22,673 nucleotides of DNA from Syntrophobacterales bacterium. GTDB taxonomy: Bacteria > Desulfobacterota > Desulfobaccia > Desulfobaccales > 0-14-0-80-60-11. The stretch covers positions 1 through 22,673 of the forward strand of contig JALNYP010000064.1 of the NCBI GenBank assembly GCA_023229795.1. Reading direction: 5' to 3'. Position 1 is the first letter of the stretch. Every line of letters begins with the position of its first letter. The position numbers and the translations under genes are program-made. The notes beneath the pieces are model-generated. The model saw only the letters and a program-made list of their open reading frames with translations. It ran no database searches and was not told the origin of the DNA. Below are positions 1 to 7,494 of this stretch, piece by piece.

Positions 1-102
1 GCTCTCATAGATTTTGATTAACCTGAGCGCCGGCTAGAAATGGCCCGCCGACGCTAAAACACCAACATGAAATCACGACTTTCTGGATGAGAACTAGCTG
101 GT

Positions 103-1440
103 TCATGAGTGCCCCGGATCGCCACCCAACAGGCGTCGAATCTGCTGAGCCTGGCGGGGCGTGATGGTAGGATAGGCATCAGGACAAAACTTGCGGTATT
201 CTTCCGGGGTCAAGGTTTGGGAGACCTGGGGGCTGCGGTTGAGGTTGACATAACACTTGCGGGCCAGGCGGCTCATCTCCCGGTATTGGGCGGTCCAGAT
301 TGGAAGGCTGAAGAGCTGGCCACAGACGATTACGGTCAAAAGAACCCCTGCCAGGGCATGGGCTACCCATCGGCGAGGCATCCTGACGGCCACCAGGCGC
401 CAGGCCAGGCCAACCAAGAGAAGGGCGCCGAACAAGGTAAAGATGCCGTATCGGGCCACAAAGGCCTGACTCACGTTGCGTTGATAACGGGTCAGGGATA
501 CCAGCACAAAGGGCAGAAGGTTGAGTAGCAGGGCCCAAAGGGCCAGGTATTTGTCCCCTTTCCCGCCCCAGTGCCAGATCGCGGCCAGACTCAGGGTCAG
601 CAAGGCGATGCCGGCGATGTAGGCCGGGATGGGGAAGTGGAAAAAACCCCAAAACAGGTAAAGGAAAGGCGAGATAATAGCTCCGCAGAAGAGGTGCGCC
701 AGGTAGGCGGGGCCGGGAATCCCGGCAAGGACCTTGAAGTTGCGACTGGCCGCGGCCTGGACCCCGGCAAACTCCAAATAGCCGATGAAAAAAAAGAGAT
801 ATACCGCGCCGATCACCGTAGCGAGCGCCCAGAAGTCACGCCGGGAGACCTGCTGCTCCGACAAGAGGAGATACAAGGGCAGCGCCAGGAGCCCGACCAG
901 AGGATAATTATGAGACAATACCGACAGGACGGCGCACAGACCGATACCCCAGAGTTTGCCAGCCGAAGGAGAGTGGAGATAACTGTCGGTGATCAAGAGG
1001 GCTCCCAAAAAGAAACCGAGGCTCAAAAGATAACCGACATAGAAGGCGTTCCAGGCGATGGAGTGATGGAGCGCAGCCACGGCATAAATCAGGCTAAGCG
1101 TTAAAGCCAGGCCGGCCTCCCAATGGCGCCGGAAAAACAGGTAGATCAGGAAGGCATTCACCCCTGTTCCCAGGCAATTGATCAAGACCAAGAGAGAGTA
1201 ATGTTCCCCGGCAACTTTTACCAGGCCATAGTATACGAGATGAAAAAAGGGGAACCATTGCTCTCCGTCAGGGGTAACGAGATATCGCCCCAAAGGGTAA
1301 TCCGTCATTTGAATCAGGGCGGTCCAATCATCCAATATATAAAAGAATATCGGCTTCCAAAATGTTATTACCGGCACCGCCAATAATAACAGCAGTACCC
1401 AAAAGGGGTGAATCCGGGGGGAGGCTGGTTTTAACTCCAT
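103..1440 (-). CDS. Polytopic membrane protein, putative GT-C-type glycosyltransferase
   Basis: A 445-residue protein with about ten or more hydrophobic segments and a short charged C-terminal tail (about residues 385-445). After the first membrane segment comes an acidic pair in a loop (ILDDWT, D37-D38), followed by an aromatic-rich stretch. This resembles the DDx-type catalytic loop of GT-C enzymes, which use lipid-phosphate sugars in the periplasm. The family assignment is inferred from topology and that motif; I cannot name a specific family. It lies 43 nt downstream of the O-antigen ligase-like gene on the same strand, so the two are probably co-transcribed. The ATG at 1440 is preceded by GGAGGA at a rather long 13-nt distance. 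Base composition is low for the window (27 of 60 G+C in 1201-1260 by hand count). It could instead be a structural or unknown membrane component of polymer assembly. Confidence 0.7.
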   Translation of the reverse strand: MELKPASPRIHPFWVLLLLLAVPVITFWKPIFFYILDDWTALIQMTDYPLGRYLVTPDGEQWFPFFHLVYYGLVKVAGEHYSLLVLINCLGTGVNAFLIYLFFRRHWEAGLALTLSLIYAVAALHHSIAWNAFYVGYLLSLGFFLGALLITDSYLHSPSAGKLWGIGLCAVLSVLSHNYPLVGLLALPLYLLLSEQQVSRRDFWALATVIGAVYLFFFIGYLEFAGVQAAASRNFKVLAGIPGPAYLAHLFCGAIISPFLYLFWGFFHFPIPAYIAGIALLTLSLAAIWHWGGKGDKYLALWALLLNLLPFVLVSLTRYQRNVSQAFVARYGIFTLFGALLLVGLAWRLVAVRMPRRWVAHALAGVLLTVIVCGQLFSLPIWTAQYREMSRLARKCYVNLNRSPQVSQTLTPEEYRKFCPDAYPTITPRQAQQIRRLLGGDPGHS

Positions 1441-1483
1441 GGTATTTATGCGCTCCTCCGAATGATCTAGTCGGTGTTTGGGT

Positions 1484-2707
1484 TCAACAACTTAACTTTT
1501 TTTGAGCCGGCATACCCACTGTGGGGACGGAGCTGTCCATGGGAATCAGACCTAGTAAGATATGGAAAAACCAACAACACTGGGGAAAGAGCAGCCCATC
1601 AAAGAGTTGATAATGCAAGATCGCCACGGTCAGGGGGAACAGGAGCACCAGGGGATGGAAGTAGAGCCCCGGTGCCGGTTTGAAAGCCATGCCCATCAAT
1701 TTGGCCAGGAGAAGGCCCAGGGCGGCACAGTAGGTCAGGGTGAAAGGGAAACCCAGGCCGGTGATGAAAGCGAGTAACATATTATCGGGACTGACAATTT
1801 CGTTGATGTTCTGAGCAAATTGTTCTTTGGATACGGAAGTGTAGGAAACCTGGTAATCCTGGAGAAATCCCGTCCGGGGAGAGCGCAGGCCGATTCCGAA
1901 CCAGGGATGTTGCTTGGCAATGTTCCAGGAAAAGGGGAGGTTCTCCACCCGGTAGTAAGGATAGCTGGCGGAGAGCTTGTGCCAGATGATGTGGCTATGG
2001 AAGACCCCCACCACGACGGCCATGACTAAGATTATGAGTACCAGGGACTTCCAGCGCAGGGCTCCCCAGGCCGCTCCCGCCATGAAGACCCCCAAAGGGA
2101 TAAAAACTACGGATATCCTTTCGCTGAGACAGAGGACGACATAGCCCAGACAGAGGAGAATGACGCCGGCCGCCTTCAAGGGCCGGGACGTTTGGCTCAA
2201 CAGGGCCAGAGCCGCGAAGGATAAAAGGATCATGACATTGGTGAGGGGGGCGGTATGAGAAGGCAGGAACCGGGAGATGTTACCCGCCACCACGTAACCG
2301 AGCAGGCTCAAAAAGACCATGGACGTCAGGAGAAAGAGACTGAGCCATTGAAAGCGCTCTTGGTTTTTGAGAGTATTCAACAGGATGCGGGCGCACCAGA
2401 ATCCCCCCAACCCGGAAGCCAGCAACACGAAGACCCGGTAGGCTGAGGGTATCGGGGTCAAACTGAAGAAAGTGCTGGACCCGGCCAGGACCAACAGGAC
2501 CGCGGAAATCAAAAATTCCGGGGATTTAAGATTGACCGTGCCTTTTTTGCTCAAAACTACGGCCGCGATCAAGGTGATGGAGCAGAGCAGGCCCGAAAAC
2601 AGGTTGGTTCTCTCCCCAACCACCAATTTGAAGGAGGGCTCCAAAAAGACCAACTGGCAGGAGGTGACGATAAAGAGGAACCAAATAAGCTTTTCCGATC
2701 GAGTCAT
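1484..2707 (-). CDS. O-antigen ligase/polymerase (Wzy/WaaL-like) membrane protein
   Basis: A 407-residue, strongly hydrophobic protein with about ten to twelve membrane segments. A large extracytoplasmic loop (about residues 240-305) carries the signature of the O-antigen ligase superfamily: HPWFGIG at 267-273 (family pattern HPxxGxG), then SPDNMLLAFITGLG at 306-319 (family pattern HNxxLxxxxxxG). These proteins polymerise undecaprenyl-linked repeat units or transfer finished glycan to an acceptor on the periplasmic side; sequence alone does not separate polymerase from ligase. The start at 2707 has only a weak ribosome site (AGGCGG close to the ATG). The GT-C-like gene follows 43 nt downstream. 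G+C is low for the window (28 of 60 in 2101-2160), which is typical of exchangeable polymerase genes in surface-glycan loci. Confidence 0.82.
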   Translation of the reverse strand: MTRSEKLIWFLFIVTSCQLVFLEPSFKLVVGERTNLFSGLLCSITLIAAVVLSKKGTVNLKSPEFLISAVLLVLAGSSTFFSLTPIPSAYRVFVLLASGLGGFWCARILLNTLKNQERFQWLSLFLLTSMVFLSLLGYVVAGNISRFLPSHTAPLTNVMILLSFAALALLSQTSRPLKAAGVILLCLGYVVLCLSERISVVFIPLGVFMAGAAWGALRWKSLVLIILVMAVVVGVFHSHIIWHKLSASYPYYRVENLPFSWNIAKQHPWFGIGLRSPRTGFLQDYQVSYTSVSKEQFAQNINEIVSPDNMLLAFITGLGFPFTLTYCAALGLLLAKLMGMAFKPAPGLYFHPLVLLFPLTVAILHYQLFDGLLFPQCCWFFHILLGLIPMDSSVPTVGMPAQKKLSC

Positions 2708-2752
2708 CGCCGCCTAGTTCTCGAAGCCGCCGCAGGGGTGACGCCGGGCCGT

Positions 2753-2781
2753 TTGCTTTTTGGGCAAAATGTTAGTATGAA
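2753..2781 (+). promoter_or_regulatory. Possible sigma-70-like promoter for the GT2 gene
   Basis: TTGCTT (2753-2758), a 17-nt spacer and TATGAA (2776-2781) lie in the divergent gap before the GT2 gene. The -35 match is poor (3 of 6) and the -10 match moderate (4 of 6). Only the spacing and the local AT-richness support it. Confidence 0.22.
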
Positions 2782-2943
2782 TTTTAAGAGATCGACCGGC
2801 ATGGGCGGGACGGGCTTCCTTTCCCTCTTGGAATCAGAGAACCGGTGCCCGATGAGGAGCAAAGGCTCGTGACATTGATCCATCCCAGAATACATCCAAT
2901 TTCCAACCTCAAATATTAACAGATAAAGGGGAGAAACAAAAGA

Positions 2944-3744
2944 ATGTTGTCCGGAAAAAAAGTGCTGGTGGTCATGCCCGCCTATAACGCTGCCCAAACC
3001 CTGGAACGTACCTTCCAGGACATCCCCTTCGACGTAGTCGATGAGGTGCTGCTGGTAGATGACGCCTCCCACGATGAGACGGTGGCAGTGGCCCGGCGCC
3101 TGGGCATCCGGTGCTTTTTGCACGAACGGAATATGGGCTATGGCCGCAACCAAAAGACCTGCTACACCGAGGCCCTGAAATTGGGAGCCGATATCGTGGT
3201 GATGGTTCACCCCGATTACCAGTATTCCCCCAAGATCATCCCGGCCTTAGCCGGCCTGGTGGCCAGCGGCGAATACGACGTGGCCATCGGTTCCCGGATT
3301 TTGGGAGGCCAAACCCGCCAGGGCGGCATGCCCGCTTATAAATATATCTTTAACCGCTGCCTCACCCTGTGTCAAAACCTGCTTTTGGGCGCCAAACTTT
3401 CAGAATATCATACCGGCTTCAGGGCTTTCTCCCGGCAAGTCCTGGAGACCCTGCCGCTGTGGGAGAACTCCGACGATTTCGTCTTCGATAATGAAATGCT
3501 GGCCCAGGCCATTTATTTCGGGTTTCGCATCGGCGAAGTTTCCTGTCCCACCCGCTATTTCGAGGAGGCCTCTTCCATCAATTTTCCCCGGAGCGTGAAA
3601 TACGGCCTGGGAGTAATGCTGACTTCAATAAAATTTTTCCTGCAAAAACACGGCCGGCTCCATTGCCGCATCTTTTCTCCTAACGGCCGGGGGTTGATCG
3701 CCCGGGATTATTACACTCCCACCCATTCCACGGCATCCAGTTGA
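2944..3744 (+). CDS. Family 2 glycosyltransferase, dolichyl-phosphate mannose synthase-like
   Basis: A 266-residue GT-A fold enzyme. The N-terminus carries the nucleotide-binding start VVMPAYNAAQTL (residues 9-20), then LLVDDAS (36-42) and a HPDYQY box (89-94), which matches the HxDxQY/DxD-type metal and donor site of DPM1-like GT2 enzymes. Such enzymes transfer a sugar from a nucleotide donor to a polyprenyl phosphate or a lipid-linked acceptor at the inner face of the membrane. There is no C-terminal membrane domain, so it is probably cytoplasmic or peripheral. The start at 2944 is supported by AGGGGAG ten nt upstream. It is a single-gene unit, divergent from the Wzy-like gene and convergent with the deacetylase gene. 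A lipid-phosphate sugar made here could feed the GT-C-like enzyme encoded nearby; that link is inference. Confidence 0.88.
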   Translation: MLSGKKVLVVMPAYNAAQTLERTFQDIPFDVVDEVLLVDDASHDETVAVARRLGIRCFLHERNMGYGRNQKTCYTEALKLGADIVVMVHPDYQYSPKIIPALAGLVASGEYDVAIGSRILGGQTRQGGMPAYKYIFNRCLTLCQNLLLGAKLSEYHTGFRAFSRQVLETLPLWENSDDFVFDNEMLAQAIYFGFRIGEVSCPTRYFEEASSINFPRSVKYGLGVMLTSIKFFLQKHGRLHCRIFSPNGRGLIARDYYTPTHSTASS

Positions 3745-3780
3745 TCCAGCCCAGGCTGACCGTCTAAGGATACCTGAAGG

Positions 3781-3795
3781 GCAGGCGGGGCCTGC
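3781..3795. repeat. Short hairpin between convergent genes
   Basis: GCAGGC (3781-3786), loop GGG, and GCCTGC (3790-3795) form a perfect 6-bp stem in the 133-bp gap between the convergent GT2 and deacetylase genes. There is no T-tract on either side, so a classical intrinsic terminator is not supported. It may slow transcription from either side. Confidence 0.35.
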
Positions 3796-3877
3796 GAGGG
3801 CGCGGTTCCACCAGGCGCACCTGTCGACCGTACCGGCGAGATAGGCGAGTTTTCAGAATAGAGTTTAACCTGATCGG

Positions 3878-4825
3878 CTAGTCCGGCCTTTCCCAGTCCT
3901 GCCTGACCTCCGACAGTGTCACCCCCTCCACCGGCCCAGTCTGCACCAGCCAGGTAAGGAAGGCCCGCAGCTTGGCGAGGAAGCGGTTCACCGCGGCTTC
4001 GGTGGGAAAGAGCCGGCTGGCCCCGGGTTGGAGCTCAGAGGAGTGGAAGCACATGGTGAGCACCCGGCCGCCGCGGCGGCGGTGGAGCTGGGCCGCCAGT
4101 TTGAGGGAGGCCAGGGGATACCAGGCCGGCTGCACCCCGACTACGCCGACGGGTCGGAACAGGTCTTTGAGGCCTTGCCCCCGGGCAGGGGGCAAAGCCC
4201 GGGCCAGCCGCTCGATCAGAGGCGGGGTGCCGGACACCAGGGGGATCAGGGTGATGGGGACCTCCAGCACCTGCCCGGCGACAATCCCGGGAGAGGCCAG
4301 AGGGAAAGGGTCCGCTGGAGCTAGATAACTGCGGGGGTCGGCGTTCTTGGTGGTCAGGGGCGCCAGGCTGCTGTCCACGTCCAGGCCAAATTCCGGCAAC
4401 AGTCCCCAGACCCGGGGACCCGCATCAAAGCGCCCCATGCGAAAGGACCGGGGTGCGACCTCAAGGCCGGCCTTGATCTGCTCCACCAGGCTGGCGAATT
4501 TGTCCCTCAGGAGTTCCCGGGGCATTTTTTCCGAGGGGATCGGTTCAGGGTCGGTCAGATCGAGGAAAGGCGGGGTGTTCCAGTGATGCAGATGGGCCCC
4601 GATCTCGGCCCGCTCCCGGTCCCGCCAAGCGGCCAGGACCCGGCAGGCGGCGGGGTCCCGGGCCACGTGGTAGCTGACCAGGAGCGTCAGAGGCAGGCCG
4701 AACTCCCGGGGAATGAAGGCCAAACGCCCGAGTTCCGCCACGTTGGTCACCCCGGGCGGGGTGCGGGGATACCGGCCGAAAAACAGCCCCTCTTCTTCCA
4801 CGTCGATGGAGATTACCAGTTTCAT
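3878..4825 (-). CDS. Polysaccharide deacetylase-like protein
   Basis: A 315-residue protein when started at the ATG at 4825 (MKLVISID...). The frame also allows a TTG at 4846 that overlaps the upstream stop, but the family-like SIDVEEEG box then sits unusually far in, so I prefer the ATG; its ribosome site is weak either way. NodB-type features are visible: an acidic motif with D8, a histidine cluster AHLHHW (H78, H80, H81) fitting the metal-binding HxxxH region, an arginine motif RMGRFDAG (about 129-136), and a late histidine in CFHSSEL (H261). Such enzymes remove N- or O-acetyl groups from sugars. There is no signal peptide, so a cytoplasmic substrate such as a nucleotide or lipid-linked sugar is likely. 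It directly follows the MDR dehydrogenase gene, and both may act on one sugar. Confidence 0.75.
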   Translation of the reverse strand: MKLVISIDVEEEGLFFGRYPRTPPGVTNVAELGRLAFIPREFGLPLTLLVSYHVARDPAACRVLAAWRDRERAEIGAHLHHWNTPPFLDLTDPEPIPSEKMPRELLRDKFASLVEQIKAGLEVAPRSFRMGRFDAGPRVWGLLPEFGLDVDSSLAPLTTKNADPRSYLAPADPFPLASPGIVAGQVLEVPITLIPLVSGTPPLIERLARALPPARGQGLKDLFRPVGVVGVQPAWYPLASLKLAAQLHRRRGGRVLTMCFHSSELQPGASRLFPTEAAVNRFLAKLRAFLTWLVQTGPVEGVTLSEVRQDWERPD

Positions 4826-4842
4826 GCGTGAACCTGACGCCC

Positions 4843-6051
4843 TCAAGCCCTCAAGTCCAGAACCACCTTGAGGCTCTGGTGGCGCCGCTTGTCAAAGGCT
4901 GTCTTAAAGGCCCGGCGATAATCCCGGAGGCGGAAGAGGTGGGAAACCAGCCCCTGATAAGGATAATCTCCCCGGGCCAGCAGCTCCACGGCCTGTTCAT
5001 AGGTGCGGACCCGCCGGCCGCGCCGCACGCCATGGGCGTACATGGAGGAACCGGTGAGTCTGAGTTCCCGAAACCACAGGCTGGAGATATCCAGGGGGCC
5101 CAGGGTGCCGGCGGTGCCTACCATGACGTAAGTCCCCCGGCCCCGGAGGGACAGGAGCCCCTCCTGGAGGGATCTGGTGCTGCCGACGCAGTCGAAGAAC
5201 CACTGGGCGCCGCCTTCGAGGTTGCCGCCCCCCAGGGTGGTGGGCACCAATCTGGCTCCCACCGCGCCTCCCAGCGCGGCCCGGTCCGGATTCGACAAGA
5301 TCACCTCGGCCCCACCGGCCATAGCCAGCTCTTCCTGAAACCGGTACCGGGACACCATCACTACCCGGGCCGCGGAACCCAGGGCCCGGAGCAGGCGCAG
5401 CAGGTGCTGGCCGATGATGCCGGCCCCATAAATCACCACCAGGTCTTTATCTTCGGGAAAGTTATCCAGCAGCGGCTGGAGGGCCGAAGCCAGGGAATCG
5501 ACGAGGACCGCGGCCTCATCGGGGACGTTCTCCGGCACCCGCACCAGCCGGCTGGGGTGGGCGGCCATCATCTCGGCCATGCCGCCGCCGACGCCTTGGG
5601 TGAAGCCCAGAATCGCGCCGGGGGCCAGATCTCCCGCCAGAAAATTTTCGCAGAGGTTGTATTGCCCGGCGGCACAGAATCGGCACGGCGGCAGGCCGCG
5701 GACTTCGCAGGGCAGGATCGGCTCGACCACTACCCGGTCGCCCGGGACCCATTCCGAGCCCGGCGGGGCCTGGACCACTTCGCCCACGGTCTCGTGGCCC
5801 AGCACCGCGGGCAGCGAGGCGTAGGGCTCCAGCAAAAAGGATTCGGCCCCTTTCAAGAGCCGCAAGTCCGAGCCGCAGATGCCGCACAGGCGGGGGCGCA
5901 CTACTACCCAGGACGGCCCGGGCGGCTTGAAATCGATCTCCTGTAAGGTGAGCGGCGCCACCCGGCCAAAGAAGGTCCGGGGCCAGAAGCGGTTCAGACC
6001 TTTGGTCAGCAGGTAGCGGACCACGGAGCGCTTATATATCAGGGCTTGCAT
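4843..6051 (-). CDS. Zinc-dependent MDR-family alcohol/sugar dehydrogenase
   Basis: A 402-residue medium-chain dehydrogenase. The N-terminal GroES-like domain has the catalytic zinc ligand region LCGICGSD (C56, C59), followed by LGHE (H86, E87). The structural zinc lobe has four cysteines at 115, 123, 126 and 134. A Rossmann nucleotide site, YGAGIIGQ, lies at 208-215. All metal-binding positions look intact, so an active NAD(P)-dependent oxidoreductase is expected. The natural substrate cannot be told from sequence; in this setting a sugar, polyol or nucleotide sugar is plausible. An N-terminal extension of about 35 residues precedes the usual start of the fold. No strong ribosome site is seen before the ATG at 6051. 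The gene leads a two-gene minus-strand unit with the deacetylase and is divergent from the radical SAM operon. Confidence 0.88.
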   Translation of the reverse strand: MQALIYKRSVVRYLLTKGLNRFWPRTFFGRVAPLTLQEIDFKPPGPSWVVVRPRLCGICGSDLRLLKGAESFLLEPYASLPAVLGHETVGEVVQAPPGSEWVPGDRVVVEPILPCEVRGLPPCRFCAAGQYNLCENFLAGDLAPGAILGFTQGVGGGMAEMMAAHPSRLVRVPENVPDEAAVLVDSLASALQPLLDNFPEDKDLVVIYGAGIIGQHLLRLLRALGSAARVVMVSRYRFQEELAMAGGAEVILSNPDRAALGGAVGARLVPTTLGGGNLEGGAQWFFDCVGSTRSLQEGLLSLRGRGTYVMVGTAGTLGPLDISSLWFRELRLTGSSMYAHGVRRGRRVRTYEQAVELLARGDYPYQGLVSHLFRLRDYRRAFKTAFDKRRHQSLKVVLDLRA

Positions 6052-6187
6052 GGATGGTTAAGCTTCGCTCCCGCAAGGAATCAGATAAGTGCAAATTAAA
6101 TTTCATCTACTGAATCGCCAACGCGCTTCGGCCCGACGTTTTTTTAGGACTCTCTCCCGGCCGGAGGCGCTTGTCAAGACCATTCTT

Positions 6188-6205
6188 TCCCCAAAGGCTT
6201 GGGGA
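6188..6205. promoter_or_regulatory. Perfect inverted repeat overlapping a -35 element (operator candidate)
   Basis: TCCCCAA (6188-6194), a 4-nt centre AGGC, and TTGGGGA (6199-6205) form a perfect 7-bp inverted repeat. Its right arm contains the TTGGGG that I read as the -35 box of the promoter for the radical SAM operon. No T-run follows, which argues against a terminator. A dimeric regulator bound here would block RNA polymerase. The role is inferred from position only. Confidence 0.4.
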
Positions 6206-6227
6206 TTACGCCAGCATGGAGTATAAT
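6199..6227 (+). promoter_or_regulatory. Sigma-70-like promoter of the radical SAM-GT4 operon
   Basis: TTGGGG (6199-6204), exactly 17 nt, then a consensus TATAAT (6222-6227). Transcription would start near 6234, leaving a leader of about 45 nt before the ATG at 6280. The perfect -10 in an otherwise GC-rich region and the correct spacing are the support. Confidence 0.55.
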
Positions 6228-6279
6228 AGCTGGTAATTGGTTAGCCCATTATAACAAATCTCAAGGAATGTGAATTTTC

Positions 6280-7494
6280 ATGTCTTCACGGAGCAGGATT
6301 GCGCTGGGAGTGATACTCAAGAATTTCCGGCGCCTGGCGAAGCATCCCTGGATCGCCACGAAGCTGGCGACCATCCAAAGCGAAAAGTGGCTTTTCAATC
6401 TGCTCTACCCCCAGGCGCAGACCGGCAGGGCGAATCGTATCCGCCAATTAAGCCTCCGCATCACCGACATTTGCAATCTGCGCTGCCACACCTGCGGCCA
6501 GTGGGGTGACCAGGGGTTCCTGCACGGCCGGAATTTGCGGGAGTTGAAACAGAGCGAAGTGAGCCCGGACCGCTACCTGGAAGTCTTCCGAGACCTGGCA
6601 AAGCACGGCCACCACCCCTCTATGTATTTGTGGGGGGGCGAACCCATGCTCTATGAGGGCTCCCTGGAGTTGATCGAAGCGGCCACCGAGCTGAGGTTCC
6701 CCACCGCCATCGCCACCAACGGCACCCGCGTTGCCGCGGCTGCCGAACGGATAGTTCGGGCCCCCATGTTTCTCCTGCAGCTTTCCATCGACGGCCATAA
6801 TGCGGCTTTGCACAACCAGGCCCGGCCGGGACTCGGGGGCGCGGATAACTTCGCGGATATCGAAGCGGCCCTGGCCGCGGTGGGTGAGGCCAGGCGGGCT
6901 CAGCGCAGTACCCTGCCCCTGGTGGCCTCCCTGACCACCATTTCCCAAGCCAATTTCCGGCACCTGGTGGATATTTATGAGACCTTCCGGGACAGGGTGG
7001 ACCTCTTTGTCTTCTATCTGTCCTGGTGGATTGATGAGGAGCGCTGTACGGCCCATGAAGCGGATTTTACGCGGCGCTTCGGGTTTAAGCCTACCCTGCC
7101 GCGGGGGTGGGTGGGGGGCTGGCGGCCCGATGATTACCAGGAGCTAGACCGCCAACTCAAGACGGTGCTGGCGCGGTCCCAGGCCCTGTCGGCGTCGGCG
7201 GTTACCATAATTCCCTCGCTTACCGGGGTGGACAATCTGCGCGCCTATTATACTGATCATAGCAACTACTTCGGTTTCAGTCAGTGCATCTCCATCTTTC
7301 AGGCCGTGGAAATCGACAGCAACGGCGACCTCTCCCCCTGCCGGGATTACCATGACTATGTGGTGGGGAACATCAAAGAGGCTACCATCACCGAACTGTG
7401 GAACTCTCCGGCTTACCAAAAGTTCCGCCAAAGCCTGGCCACCGAAGGGTTGATGCCCGCTTGTTCCCGCTGCTGCGGCCTGATGGGGTATTGA
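6280..7494 (+). CDS. Radical SAM protein with SPASM-type C-terminal domain
   Basis: A 404-residue protein. The canonical iron-sulfur motif CNLRCHTC (C65, C69, C72) sits in the radical SAM core, with the SAM-binding GGEP at 119-122. The C-terminal part holds a SPASM-like set of cysteines: C336, C354 in the SPCRDY box, and C395, C398, C399 at the very end, which probably bind auxiliary Fe-S clusters. SPASM enzymes mature peptides, modify sugars or oxidise alcohols; none of these can be picked from sequence. No precursor peptide gene is seen beside it, and it is the first gene of an operon of glycosyltransferases, so a carbohydrate or lipid substrate is my inference. The start at 6280 follows AAGGA with a long spacing of about 12 nt. 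Its TGA stop shares a base with the next gene's ATG (7494), implying translational coupling. Confidence 0.88.
   Translation: MSSRSRIALGVILKNFRRLAKHPWIATKLATIQSEKWLFNLLYPQAQTGRANRIRQLSLRITDICNLRCHTCGQWGDQGFLHGRNLRELKQSEVSPDRYLEVFRDLAKHGHHPSMYLWGGEPMLYEGSLELIEAATELRFPTAIATNGTRVAAAAERIVRAPMFLLQLSIDGHNAALHNQARPGLGGADNFADIEAALAAVGEARRAQRSTLPLVASLTTISQANFRHLVDIYETFRDRVDLFVFYLSWWIDEERCTAHEADFTRRFGFKPTLPRGWVGGWRPDDYQELDRQLKTVLARSQALSASAVTIIPSLTGVDNLRAYYTDHSNYFGFSQCISIFQAVEIDSNGDLSPCRDYHDYVVGNIKEATITELWNSPAYQKFRQSLATEGLMPACSRCCGLMGY

Noticed and set aside
2801..2872. 23-codon plus-strand frame in the gap before the GT2 gene
   Set aside because: No ribosome site, no hydrophobic or conserved pattern; it is too short to support.
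2704..3210. 168-codon minus-strand open frame across the gap before the GT2 gene
   Set aside because: Most of it is antisense to the conserved GT2 N-terminus, and the part in the gap has no start signal or known motif.
4828..5946. Long plus-strand open frame opposite the dehydrogenase gene
   Set aside because: Its composition is Gly/Gln/His/Pro-rich with no domain, as expected from the complement of a high-GC gene; the opposite strand encodes an intact MDR enzyme.
6171..6176. TTGTCA as a -35 box for the TATAAT at 6222
   Set aside because: The spacing of 45 nt is far outside the usable range; TTGGGG at 6199 has the right 17-nt spacing.
7398..7493. N-terminal extension of the GT4 frame into the radical SAM gene
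   Set aside because: It overlaps the conserved SPASM C-terminus, and the coupled ATG at 7494 is a better start.
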